Part shown: in pieces, positions 36,851 through 49,500 of the stretch
Numbering within the stretch: the stretch's first letter is position 1
Layout of the letters: every line of letters starts with the position of its first letter
NCBI RefSeq assembly: GCF_000002235.5
Contig: NW_022145612.1
Span: 20,623,647 to 20,687,646 of the forward strand
Direction of reading: 5' to 3'
Origin: Strongylocentrotus purpuratus
Lineage: Eukaryota > Echinodermata > Echinoidea > Camarodonta > Strongylocentrotidae
DNA length: 64,000 bases
Position numbers and translations under genes: made by a program
Notes under the pieces: model-generated
The model's database searches: none
The model's input: the letters and a program-made list of their open reading frames with translations, nothing else
What the model was told of the DNA's origin: nothing

Positions 36851-37229
36851 AACATTGGGAAATCAATCAGTAAACAATTATATTTCGGGCACTCCCTTTA
36901 TTTTTAGATATACACACTTTTTGTTTATACTAAGCATGTCTGTCTGTCGAATTCCGTATTCGGTTACAATTGACGATTTTTTTTTTAATGAGTTCCACAA
37001 TAACTTTGATGTTAAAACTCGCGCAAATTTTAGTAACATGTGATATAAGAAACCATTGCTATTTCTTATTTTTGTATAAGTTACAACCCAAGAATGAGCT
37101 TGATAAGATATTAGAATACGATGAGGTTTTAGGCTACAATTTGAGGTTAGACTCAGATTTGTGCACAGATCACTGGGGGGGGGGGGGGGGGAGGTAAGAT
37201 TTCAGGGATCTTTTGAAGGTGGCAAATTT

Positions 37230-37570
37230 CCCTTATGGTGAAGGGGATGCTGTTCCGAGTCTTTGATGCGGCTACTGCAAAATGTTTTGAGCTGCTGAGA
37301 GTCTAGATTTGGAATGATAAGTTTACATGTGTCGGTTGCTGAGCGAAGATTACGTGATGGTGTATATATTTGGAGGGTGTCATTAAGATATTCAGGTGCT
37401 AAATGATTGAGTATTTTGAAAGCATACAGTTTAAACAGAACACGTTGATGGAGAGGTAATCAGGAGAGCTCCTTAAGTACGGGGTGAAGTATGAGTTCTA
37501 TACCCAAGGCCAAATATTAATTTAGCTGCACGATTCTGGACAGTTTCAAGTTTCCTTCTATCTCTAGCAT
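37230..37570 (-). pseudogene. CR1/Jockey-like reverse transcriptase remnant
   Basis: The minus strand from 37560 reads KLETVQNRAAKLIFG, then after a frameshift LHQRVLFKLYAFKILNHLAP and IYTPSRNLRSATD. This is the thumb/C-terminal signature (VQN.AA, W.P...R..FK, Y.P.R.LRS) of CR1/Jockey-type RTs and is distinct from the L1/Tx1 elements here. Too short and broken to function. Confidence 0.75.
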
Positions 37571-37968
37571 ACAAAACAGTAAGAAGTTTGACGTTTATTT
37601 GGTCCACATTTAAATAAAAAACACAATTAAAATTCTTTCTTTTTTATACAAGCGTATAAGCGTAGATTACACACAACAGTAAGTTGTTAGATGTGATCAA
37701 GTATTCTCCAGGTGTGGATCTACGGGGGTAGGGGGTTTACCCCCCCCCCCCCCCCCCGTTGGGCTACCAAGTGAAAATGTGATTTGCATAGAAAAACGCC
37801 ATCATGTGTCCAGAGTCCAGACCCGCATAGTTATTAGTAGATATTAGTAGATGCCATAAAACATCACTTACGGGGGTTAAAAATAGAAGAAGAAAATATC
37901 GCTTCGGGGCTCGTGGACGATGCTCCGCATCGTTATTGGGTCAACCCCCCCCCCTCCATGATTTACAG

Positions 37969-38123
37969 AACAACGCATATCATCAGGCAACGTAAACAAG
38001 AAAGACGATTGGGACGTCGATACTGATGATGAGTGGGCCGATGAAGCAATCGACTGCTATGAAAACCCATCGAACCCACAGAGTCTAATCGGTGATCATA
38101 ATACTCCAACTGCGCTTAAATTT
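37969..38123 (+). pseudogene. Duplicate of gene 1 exon 12 with 18-nt in-frame deletion
   Basis: Matches 20056-20228, keeping the acceptor (TTTACAG|AACAACG), the DTDDEWADEAIDC core and the donor (TTT|GTAAGA). An 18-nt net deletion removes six codons in frame. There is no stop. The approach is disrupted by a C-rich element just upstream (37740-37960). Confidence 0.8.
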
Positions 38124-38770
38124 GTAAGACAAGTATACTGAATTAAATATTATTGAATCCCTAATCGAATCGTTAGTTTATTCGCTGTATCAGTGGCGGA
38201 TCCAGGGTGGGGGCATGGGGGCTTGGGTCCCCACACCTGGCAAAAAAAGAGAGAAAGTTTAAAAACAGATGGTAACGACAATTTTACCTTTAAAAAAATC
38301 TGTATTTTACCTGTTTTGTTTTTTGTTTTTTTTGCTCAAGGGGGGGGGGGGTGTTGAGTAACAAAAATAGTGCTTACTGATGAGTTTAAACAAATTAGTG
38401 CTCATAAATCTATTTCCAGGAATTGATTGAAATTGAAGAAAAAAAATTCCCACCACTAGGATCGTAAATAGTATAAGAATGTTTTCTAGTGATTCTACAC
38501 TGAAAATGTTTGTGAAAATTGTAAATATATATCTCTTTTTATCATGATTTTTTATATGTACAAATAATTGTATATGTAAGATGACATTAGAGCCAAAGTT
38601 TGGAAAATCAATGAAATGTGTTTCCTTCTTGCAATTTTTCACATTTATTTATTTCTTTGATTTGAAGAAAGTGTGTTGTCAATATTTAATTTACTTAACC
38701 TAGATACATTGAAGTTAGAATGAAATGAAAAATATATACATTTCTATTCATCACACTAATCAAACCTTTT

Positions 38771-40549
38771 ACCATGCCAATTAGGCCTAGTCGGTGAGAT
38801 GTCATTAATACCTTTGAAAATGAACAGACAATTAATAATTGATTAAAATAAACCACAAAGAGCTACACAAACAAAAACATAAATATGTATCTGTACATTT
38901 TAATTGTAACCTCAAGCTCAATACACACTACATACATATTAAAGTACCAAGATAATTTTGTTTAGGTAACTTTCTTAAAGTTCGATAGATATGGCAAGAA
39001 TATGCAAAAAAAAATTCTTCAGAAACTACTGTTCAATTCTATACGTTTGCACTGTAATACCGACATGAACGAACCTACATAGTAGACATGACCCAGGATA
39101 TATTACGGGCATAACCTAGAACATAAAGAACATGGTCCGCTTGCATAAAAGAGTTCTGTTTAAACGCAACTTCAAAAACCCCGCAAACACTGGCTCCTGA
39201 CTTGAGTTGTGTTCAAGTGCAACATTTTTTTTGCAAAAGGACCCAGAAGAGATTTGACTAGCGGTCAAATTATGTCATCTATGTAGCGAATAAATATGCA
39301 TATATTAGACAAAATATATGAGGGAAAAAAACGTCATTTCACTTGGGCATGTGCACTTTCCAAAATGCATTTCATAACATACTTTGAAATTTGTAATTAT
39401 CCGTTTGCAGAAGATTGAAGAAGGAATCTAGTAGAAATAAAATCACAATATATGTGAATGTGTGTAAGTCTATATCTCCAGTGTTTTAAGAATTGCGATT
39501 GTGCTGTATAGATACGACAACATGTTTTGTGGAAGAAAGAAAATTTATCCTGCCCGGGTCATTTGTAGTAAAGGTTCATTTTGCTTGTACACTCAAGATA
39601 AATCATTATCTGAAAAGGAAACACCATGCAGCATGCATATGCACACGAATGACACATCCTTAAAGTGACTCTGTAACAGTGATGAAGGTTGATGAAAAAA
39701 CTGCATAATAATTGTTTGAAATGTTACTTATTATATTCATTCTACATTTACTGACCCGCTGTCATGCAACAAATTCTGAAAAAAAATTCTCAGACCACAA
39801 AGATATTTATGGTTTTCTTTGAAGGCGTTACTGTGGAACACCCCCTAACAACAATAAATTTTCCCAACCGATTTTCCATAAAAATAAACAATAAAACAGG
39901 CTTTTAAAAATCTTTCAACACTTTAATGTTTGGAATGGTATGGAGCACATTCATTGCTTTGTAACAATTAACATTCACTTAAAATAAATTAAATTATAAT
40001 GATATAGCTGGGAGAATTAAAGAATTAAAGAATCTGTGTGCCCATGCCTTGAGCCATAATGCATGGCCGTCCAGAGGATTTGTTTATGTTGGGGACCGGG
40101 GTAAAATGCAATAAATTATTGAAAATTTATTGCATTTTCTGTTTGTTTTTTTAATTTATGGAAACTGCCCCCTACCCTAGCCCCGCTGCGTACAGTCATG
40201 GTTCAGTGACAAAGCAATGGCCTCGCTAATGTGAGGCCCCAGGATCAAAACATTGTCGATGTGCTATATAAGTGCCCTTTTGTGGGGCATTAATCCTCAT
40301 TACTGTCATTTATGACTTAAGGGCGTAGGTCCCCTAGTTGATAAGCATAGTAGCATACACATGCTTTAGCAGTAACGCAAAACACACATTGTCAAATTAT
40401 TATTCAATAAAATCTGAGAAAGTATAATATTATCTAGATCTATTATTTTTTAATTATTTTAAAAATAATTCCATAAATTGGGGTAAAACAAAAATATTCC
40501 ATTTATATGAGCGACAGTGTAATTATATTGCCATTATTTTACGATTAGT
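38771..40549. other. Intergenic, no gene seen
   Basis: AT-rich sequence between the decayed duplicate and the 3' end of gene 2. The only recognised item is the dispersed repeat at 39663-40030. TTTATT at 40126-40131 is a possible minus-strand poly(A) signal (AATAAA) for gene 2, about 420 nt after its stop. Confidence 0.5.
39663..40030 (+). repeat. Dispersed repeat, inverted relative to 10970-11262
   Basis: See 10970-11262. This copy starts AAAGTGACTCTGTAACAGTG and ends near AGCTGGGAGAATTAAAG. Confidence 0.75.
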
Positions 40550-43500
40550 TCAAGAGAAAGATTCCACGATGGTGCTTGGTCGCTGGAGACGCGGATCGGT
40601 CAATCGTTTTCTTGTCTTCTTGAACTTGAGAGCTGTTTCTTTGAGAGTTACGTCACGATGATCTTTCCAAGTCAACTTCTCTTTCAGATCTTTGGTCAGT
40701 GTGTCTTCATCAGGATAAGGACGGAACTAGATTTTGTTAAATGACAATTTGATATTCCGTTTCATTCAAAATTATCATCTGATCACAGTATGATCTAAAG
40801 AATCTTGTTTATTGTTTTTTCGCTATCTTACAATTGAATATTTCGTTACAAATTAATACAAATTAGTCTACGTAATTCGATTGTGTTGTTTCGGGGGGGG
40901 GTGGTTGCACATGGTGTGTATTTCACATAGGCCTAATGGGAACGTTCCATCAAAATCACTCTAATATAGATACTTCAGACTATGAAGATACATCAGACTA
41001 CCCAACAGCTGGATGTGTAAGATAATGCAACGTGCAAAAACTTTCGCAACAATGTTACATGAATACGGGGATGAATATTGTCTACTCTGGAGAATTCTTA
41101 TATTTTATACAGATTTAAAGTTGCTAGAATACAACTATTCCTACATAATGATGAAAATATAACCCAATTTAAACCTACCATTTGGCCGATGTTCCAGATA
41201 GTTTTGTCATTGGAATGTTTCTTGAAGAACTTCTTGTTGACCATGATGCACTCGGCTCCATTCCGGAGAACTCAGATTTTTTATATTTTTATACAGATTT
41301 ATTGTTAGTAGAATACAACTATTCTTACATAATGATGAAAATATAACCCAATTTAAACCTACCATTTGGCCGATGTTCCAGATAGTTTTTTCATTCGAAT
41401 GTTTTTTGAAGAACTTCTTGTTGACCATGATGCACTCGGCTCCATTACTAACCAAACTCAAGCTTGACTGAGAACCGAACGCCATGTCAAGAACTCCCTT
41501 TAAGATTACAAAAGAAATAAAGAATAGTTACACCGTGTTGTGTAGTGTTAGATTACTATTGCTGAGTTTGGCTGAATTTGCCACTGAAACAGATCGGAAT
41601 GATATCTTCCACTAATGTGTAATGATGTCAAACAATTAAGTGTATTACTGACCTTAAAGATCGTGCCACGTCTATATATTACTCATCAGTTGTCATTGAT
41701 ATAATGCAGGACTGCCATAAACGTCATGCAATTACCATGGCAATTGATATTTCTAGACTTGGAATTACACTGACTTTTATACAAATAGAATGAAAATTAA
41801 GATAAAAAGTCAATTTTTTTGTCAAAGGTTTTGACCGGAAGGCATAAACATCATTAAAACATTATTGCTTCCGATAAAAAGATTGGGAAATAGTTTCAAT
41901 ACCAAGTATTGTTCTCTCCAAGCAAAGATAATTATGATCTAATGGAGTTTAGGAGTGAAACATTACTTACGAAAACTCCTCCTTTCTCTAATGTATCTAT
42001 CATGAGAAATGTATGGACTGGTTCTGGAGGGGCCTCAGTCTGTCCTTCCTCCTCGTCATCATCCTCGCTTTCATACACCTCATCATCTTTTCCAGCGACA
42101 GGGGAAGCTCCTGATGGAGAAAAAAAAATCAAATGGTGAATGGCGGTCTCACAAGTGAATGTGATATTTCAGAAGCCATCTTAATTTGGTTTCAAAGGGA
42201 AATATTAAATACAGACTTTTTTTTCTTCATTTTACATTATTGATATAAGCTATAATAACATAATTTTGAGAATTTTTACGGGATTGCGTCATGAATAATC
42301 GGATCATACAATCAGAACTATGATCAATGTAAATGTTCATCGCCCCTAATAGCCTCGCCCTCAATAATAAATTACTGTGCAGTGTTATTCAATCAAACAA
42401 AATATGTGAATTTCCACAGTTACAATGATTGTTTTCGCAAGTACCGTTGTGTCAGACAGTGCATATTAACACTTTTGGCATCGAGTTTACCGATTCTAAG
42501 ATGTCAGATCCCGTCGTTTAACGTCCTACCACCGATGACTTATTTTGTATTCTTTTGTCTTTCTTCTTAATGGAATAACTATTGTAGACGATGATATTAT
42601 ATATTTTTGTCATTAATAACCTACCTTGTTCGTACTGGGTTGCTTCTGTTAGGTCGGTCATCCCACTATCTTGAGTAACGCTTTCTCTCCCATCACCATC
42701 ATTGGTCTCCATCAGAGCCTGATTATCCCTTCTTATCATACTCCCTCTCCTCTGGATCACACTATCCCTCCGTGCTAGACTATTCCTTCGCGTGAGTCCA
42801 TCCGCCAGCGCGCCATCTGTACGTGTCGACCCAATCTTCTTTGGAACATCTCCTTCAGATTGCGCTATACTATCTCTCCGCCCACCATTGTTATTGCGCG
42901 TACTCGTCGTACCGGAGTCGTTTGTCTTATTCGGTTCACAAACTGGTCGTATTCCAGCAGAGCGATGTGTCATAAAGGGTCCCTGTTAAGAGAAAGGTAA
43001 ACTGTAACATGAATTTTGAAAAGTTTTCATCTTGATAAGATAGTGGAGGGTGAACAGCCAGTTACGGTGGCTTTAGTAAAAATGGAATCGCATAAAAGAA
43101 CGATGATTATTGCAGTGATAAAGTTGTGATATCATATTTACATCATTTTCGTGCTACAAAATACAATCACAACGAATATATTTTCCAATGTGCAACTTGT
43201 AACCGTTTCCTCATTCTGAGTAGAGGCATCACAAAACGTATTTCAACAGCTTACAACTGAACTATCCCATCTCGACTGGTATAGATCAAAGCGAATACCG
43301 TGACTTTGAAACGATGACATGTTATGAAATTCAATGACGTCATGCACTGACCTTTGCAAAAGATTGCTTCCGCCCTCCCATGACATGATTGTGGTGAGAC
43401 GTGCCCGAGGTATCCATAGGTTCTTCCCCCGTCTCATCACGTTGATCACCTTCATTATCAGCCCCTTCTTCCGTCGTGGAAACACCCGAGGTGTTCGCTT

Positions 43501-46500
43501 CGGTGAGATCAGGATTCCGAGACATGTCAGTAGGTTTTAACCTCGATGCCTGTGTGAAATACAGCAGATTTATTCAATTAGTTAACTTCCAAAGATTTTT
43601 TTTTGGGGGGGGGGGGATGCACTGCCAATATTCATGATTCATGAAAGTCTCAATTTTCTCTTTTCATAAAATAATTTTTCTTAGTCATCAAGAAAAGACC
43701 TCCAACAGGCATACATCATATTAACTTCTTAAATTTGTTGGGTAATGTTCATTATGTTATCATTGCGGGCAAGTACATCTGACTCAAGTGATGCAATCGA
43801 ATTATTCGCCGCTTGAACATATCATTATAATTGGCTCAAAGGCCAGGCAGTCAAAGTAAGTGGAGTGAAGAAAAAGCGTAACAAAACGATCTTGAATTTG
43901 AATTAGTATCAGATATAATCATAACTAAGTGATTTCTGTATAGAAGTGGGAAGTCGTAAAGTCTTATGATCGCATATAGGAGACTTTAACCTTCCAGCTC
44001 TCCTCATATCTCTGATGCATATCAGCGGCTATGGGATCCGTCTTTCCCCGGTAGTCTTCCGACATGTGTGGCTCTTCGAAGGGGTCATCGTGAAGGGGTA
44101 TCTTGAGCAGGTTGGTGGGTTTCTTGATGTACCGTTTCCATCTGCTGTTCTTGATGGACTTGGACCGTCTCTTCTGGAGCTCCTTCAGCTTGCGGGTTAG
44201 CATCTCCTGGTGGGTTTCGGCTGGTTGGATGAAGTCACGCTTGTACCGGGTTGCTGGAATGTGGACGATGATGATTGGTTAAAAAAGAAGATTTAATGAA
44301 TGATTTGAAAATCGATTAGTTCATCATCGTATTAATGTGGTTGATAATGAAAATAAGTACGAAGGAGGAATTTCGACATACTGAAGAACATAATTATGTG
44401 GGCGGAGATATATATGCATGGGATATAGTATAAAATGAATTAATCGAAATTATAAAAAAACAAGAACTTTGATAGACAAATATTTAGAAAGAAGGAAAAA
44501 AAAAAAATTCGATAAAACAAGTCATACATGATGGTTCGAGTTTCTCATCTCCAAATCGGGAGGTTTTCCTGTTTCCTGTTAAATCCCTGGATAAGGACAT
44601 TAAGATTATCAAGATGGTCACCGCAGTAAACTTACTTGGCACTACGCTTTTCTTTCTCTTGCTGACCGGAGCTATTGCAGGTTTGCCATACTGTGTGGGG
44701 TCAACCAACTTTTTCAGTACTGAGCAGCTTCCCTAGATGCAAAAATGATAATAATAATAGTGATGAAAAAGGGAAATAATGAGATAAACAAAGCCGAAAG
44801 AAATAATGAGAAAGGAAAGAGGAAATATTTCTTAGTTTGTAATGACTTATATCAACAGGGTCATTATAAATAGATTATACGTTTATGGATATGATAGAAG
44901 ATACAGCTTGCTACGGGGTATAGGTATTGACAATGAATTATTTTAACCGTATTAGAATAATCAGGAAATCATCGAATGTAATGATGATTTATAATAAATG
45001 GAATTGATAATCAATTATAATCAGTTCATACACAAATGATGATGATGATGATGATGGCTTTGAAGTTTGAATATGATCCTCTGATTGATGGGTAGCCAGT
45101 AAATATTCCATGGGGAAGACGAGCTTTATTGGTCATTATAAGAAGAAACAATCCGCTATATGTCAATCTGGTAAGAGAAAATCAGGTATACGGAGGAATA
45201 TGTGCTATTGGTAAAGAAACAGAAAGACAGAAGAAAAAAGTTTAAAGGAAAACGCCTTTCTTACCGATTTTACGATGATAATCCATTCTGATTTAGTGCT
45301 ATCTTCAACTATTGTGGTACCATGTCTGTAAATATAAAAATGCATTTAATATGGTGAATGTAACACGTCCCTATTATTGTAGTTAAAACCATTTACTTCG
45401 AATTGATATAATTGTTTAATTAACACTCGTAACGATGCTACATCAATGAAATGGAGAAACTTGGAAATCACTATAATCAAGAAAATAAAAAGAAAGGTCT
45501 TGCGTCTCAGAAACAATGAATTAGATATCACCAACTTCGAAGAATACATGCACTTGTCAAGTGCTCATCCTTGCCTTAATTCGTACATAAACAAAGCATG
45601 TGATACTTACACAAAGTATTGGAATCTTGTTTGAGTGTGGTTATCCTTTAAGAGATGAATAGGCCAGTGTTTAAAGATACAGATTGATCTGTAATAGGAA
45701 AACAAAATATTTAATGGTAATTAAGAAATTAAAAAATGGAAAATAAAGAGAGTCACAACATAATTGTTATTTCTGACAGTAACAGACGCACTGTACACAT
45801 TTTTCGTCTCAAAACAGTTTTTTTAAGAGAGGTTAAATAAAATATGTATATTGGAAATGATAAATTGCAAATATTGAAATTAAACCATAATAATTCTATG
45901 AAAATTGAAGTTTGCTGCCTAATTTCTCAATCACACTGCAAAAATTACTTCACATCGATTAAAAACCGACCGGACCTTGGTCATTCGAAGTAATCAGTTG
46001 TTGTTGTTGTTGTTCGGCATATTGTCGGTCTCAATGGTGTGGCCTATAGGTCTTACCTGACAAAACTCTTTTCACCGAGATCGCTAAAGTTGCCCAGACC
46101 ACCGGCAAGAAATATTCGACTGTAGTCCTGAAAAAAATAATCAAGAGATCGTTGATATCTTGGTAAATACATTCGGCAGGGTGCATTACCTTAATACATG
46201 ACATAACCTTTGTTTTGATATGCTTCTGTAGCTCATTAGAAAAATAATGTTTAAAAAAATCGGGGAAATGTTTACTTTCTGCTAGAACAACATTTTGGGG
46301 GAACATTGGAAACATGTCATTATTGATATGTCGATCGTATTTAGAAATACAACTTCATTCTAAATGCATACTGATATGTAATTACTTATTTGATAGTATT
46401 TTCACAAATTTACTACTTACATCTGGTGCTAGACACATGAGTTGTATGGCTTCCTTGGAAATGACCGTGTAGACATGTTTGTTTTGGTGGGCAATCGCTT

Positions 46501-49500
46501 GTTCCTGTATAAAACACAAGATAATAATCGAACTATTAATCTAATGAATATTGTAATGTTTGTGAGTTTTTCAACACTCATCTCGAAGCATTTTCTTGAT
46601 CAAAGCAGTTCGGTCTGTTGTCGGTCTGTGGTCGGTCTGTGGTCGGTCTGTGGTCGGTCTGTGGTCGGTCTGTGGTCGGTCTGTGGTCGGTCCGTGTTCG
46701 GTCCGTGGCCGGTCCGTGGTCGGTCTGGTGTCGGTCTGATGTCGGTCTGTTGTCGGTCTGTTGTTGGTCTGTTGTCGGTCTGTGGTCGGTCTGTTGTTGG
46801 TCTGTTGTCGGTCTGTGGTCGGTCTATTATCGGTCTGTTGTTGGTCTGTTGTTGGTCTGTTGTCGGTCTGTTGTTGGTATGTTGTCGGTCTGTTGTTGGT
46901 CTGTTGTCGGTCTGTTGTCGGTCTGGTGTCGGTCTGTTGTTGGTCTGTTGTCGGTCTGTTGTCGGTCTGTTGTCGGTCTGTTGTCGGTCTGTTGTTGGTC
47001 TGTTGTTGGTCTGTTGTCGGTCTGTTGTCGGTCTGTCTTTGGTCTGTTGTCGGTCTGTGGTCGGTCTATTGTCAGTCTGTTGTCGGTCTGTTGTTGGTCT
47101 GTTGTCGGTCTGTTGTCGGTCTGTTGTTGGTCTGTTGTCGGTCTGTTGTCGGTCTGTTGTCGGTCTGTTGTCGGTCTGTGGTCGGTCTATTGTCGGTCTG
47201 TGGTCGGTCTATTGTCGGTCTGTGGTTGGTCTGTTATCGGTCTGTGGTCGGTCTGCGGTCGGTCTGAGGTCAGTCTGCGGTCGGTCTGCGGTCGGTCTGC
47301 CGTCGGTCTGCGGTCGGTCTGCCGTCGGTCTGTGGTTGGTCTGTAGTCGGTCTATTGTCGGTCTGTGGTCGGTCTATTGTCGGTCTGTGGTCGGTCTTAA
47401 GTCGTTCTCTGACTGAAATTTAAGAGTAATTCAGTCCCTACAATCAGACAATTGGATAATTTAACTCGTTATACTTTCTTCACAAGGGCGATATATTTAA
47501 ATGTCAATGACGTTGGTCAATAATTCGAAGGCTTTCTTACCCCGAACATATCCCCTTTGTTGAGTGATGAAACATGTCTACCTGGAATATTGGGATCACC
47601 TTCTAAATGCAAAGCTGGAGGAAATGAAAAATAGAAACAACATTAGTGAAAACTTTATTTTTTAACTTTTTCCTCATCCATGATATTTTCAGAATATGAA
47701 ACGAAAAAAACCACTTGGCCAGATAAACAATAAGATTGAGAATACTTCATACTTTCCAAACTACCAAGTCTCAAGATTAAGTTTATAAATAATTCAAGCG
47801 ATGATGTCTAGCGATAAAAGAAGAGGATTTTGCACAGTTTCATATTTTCCTGGGCGGTCCATTCGCTGAAATAGGCTAAGTGGTCCAAGAGGACACCCCT
47901 ATGTTTGCACTCACCTGATCCACCTAGTATGACATAGAATGCCTGAGGACTCCTGCCATATCTGATGATGACCCTACCCGTTGGGTATTCCTCGTACCAG
48001 GAGTTTGTCACCAGACCTCTCTGCATGTCCACTGGGTACTTGGTGATACCCTTCATCTGCTGTAGCTCGACCATTACCTACAACGAATTAATTTTAACGA
48101 GAAGGTTGAGTTTTGATAAAGTTAGTTTAAATATTTTGCGAGATTTCTCATTCTATTTTATGATAGTTTGGAAGAAAACCTTCACTGAACTGCCAATGAA
48201 AATCAGTGCTCTTTAAGTTCCCAAATATAAGAAATAGCTAACGTGTTTGGACCAGACAGTATGTAACATGTACTTGTGTATGTTTATTCCCATATTCCGA
48301 TCTCTGTGAGGCATGCGAGCTGTACATGCATGGTGGGCTTTTCATCAAGATTAAGTCAATTCCTTACCAATTTGATGATTCCGAAACCTCACAGTATATA
48401 GACCCATTCCTGTGAACTACATAATTCACTCTTTCGAATTGCTTCCAGACAGTTTCTTTCACAATCCTATTGCCATAATGGCACGTAGTTCTTGACTTGC
48501 ATTAAGAAATGTTCGTAGAGAATTCTTAGCTTTTTTGATTTGAAAAATTAAAAAATACAAACAGCTGTTAATTAACCTGATTAATGAGTAGTCAAATGTC
48601 AACATGCAAACTGCAGGAGGTGAGAGATCGGCGAATGAAATATTCGCTTATAATTATTACGTCAAGATGGTAACTTACGTGATGGATATCCTTTTTAGAT
48701 CTCTTCTTGTGATCCATGAGCAGGATTCGTTTCGTGTCTTTTGAGATCTTTTGCTGAAAGGACAAAAATATTTTAAAAAATCTAGCTACAAAATAGGCAT
48801 AACTGCTGCCATTGTCTTCTGTAACATTTTGATACATCACTTCATCTCATTGATTAATGATGTTATTTTCATCGTCATCTTTATTATCACCATCATCATT
48901 GTCATCCAAAAACTTATCATCATCATCGTTATCATCATCATCATCATCATCCTCACATTTTAATTATCATCATCATAAGAATCATTATCATCAGTATATT
49001 CAACTTCAACATCACCACCATCATCACTAAAACCATCATTTGCGTCACCACCACCATAATAATCGACGCCGCCGTCATTACCACAGCGTCGGCGTCAACA
49101 TCGTTATGATCATCATTGAATATATCACCCTGCCACGCCATCGTCAATATGATAGAAATTCACTACGCCAGCAGTGCTCATGCTATAAAAGGATGAACTA
49201 AAGGGATGTTATTTACCGATTTCAGGGCTTTGTACTCCGTGACGTCATAGAGTAGATCTCCTCTTATTTTGTAATGATCTCCGGCCCGGGCAGCATCGAT
49301 ATCACTGAACAACGACACCATCCGGGCATCGCTTTCCCTATAAATATTCGAATTTAAGCAATACGAAATGTAATATTTTGTCGACGAAGAGTTATATTGA
49401 GACCTTAAGAATGTACAGCGCTGTCATCATGATAGAACATGTTTATGCCAATCTTTTGTAACTAATCACTTGATTGATTACAACAAATCTGCACACAAAT

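Larger units (their letters stand above)
25300..38770 (+). pseudogene. Decayed tandem duplicate of the 3' half of gene 1
   Basis: Carries, in order, blocks matching 15.8-24.25 kb of gene 1. Only two exons are recognisable (34933-35098 and 37969-38123); counterparts of exons 10 and 13-17 are missing. It has been filled with transposons: hAT-like 27395-28398, LINE fragment 28560-29150, foldback 29478-30090, MITEs 31185-31763 and 35686-36166, a TIR element 32439-33309, and an RT remnant 37230-37570. As an independent gene it cannot encode a CNB domain. An uncollapsed haplotype is less likely because the divergence and insertions are substantial. Confidence 0.75.

Noticed and set aside
41932..42139. 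Ser-rich plus-strand ORF
   Set aside because: Antisense of gene 2 exon 17 (acidic EDDDEEEG stretch); splice sites and phase support the minus strand.
46442..47416. 324-codon plus-strand ORF (VGL-SVCGRS repeats)
   Set aside because: Produced by the 11-bp minisatellite, which is stop-free in all three plus frames; it lies in an intron of gene 2.
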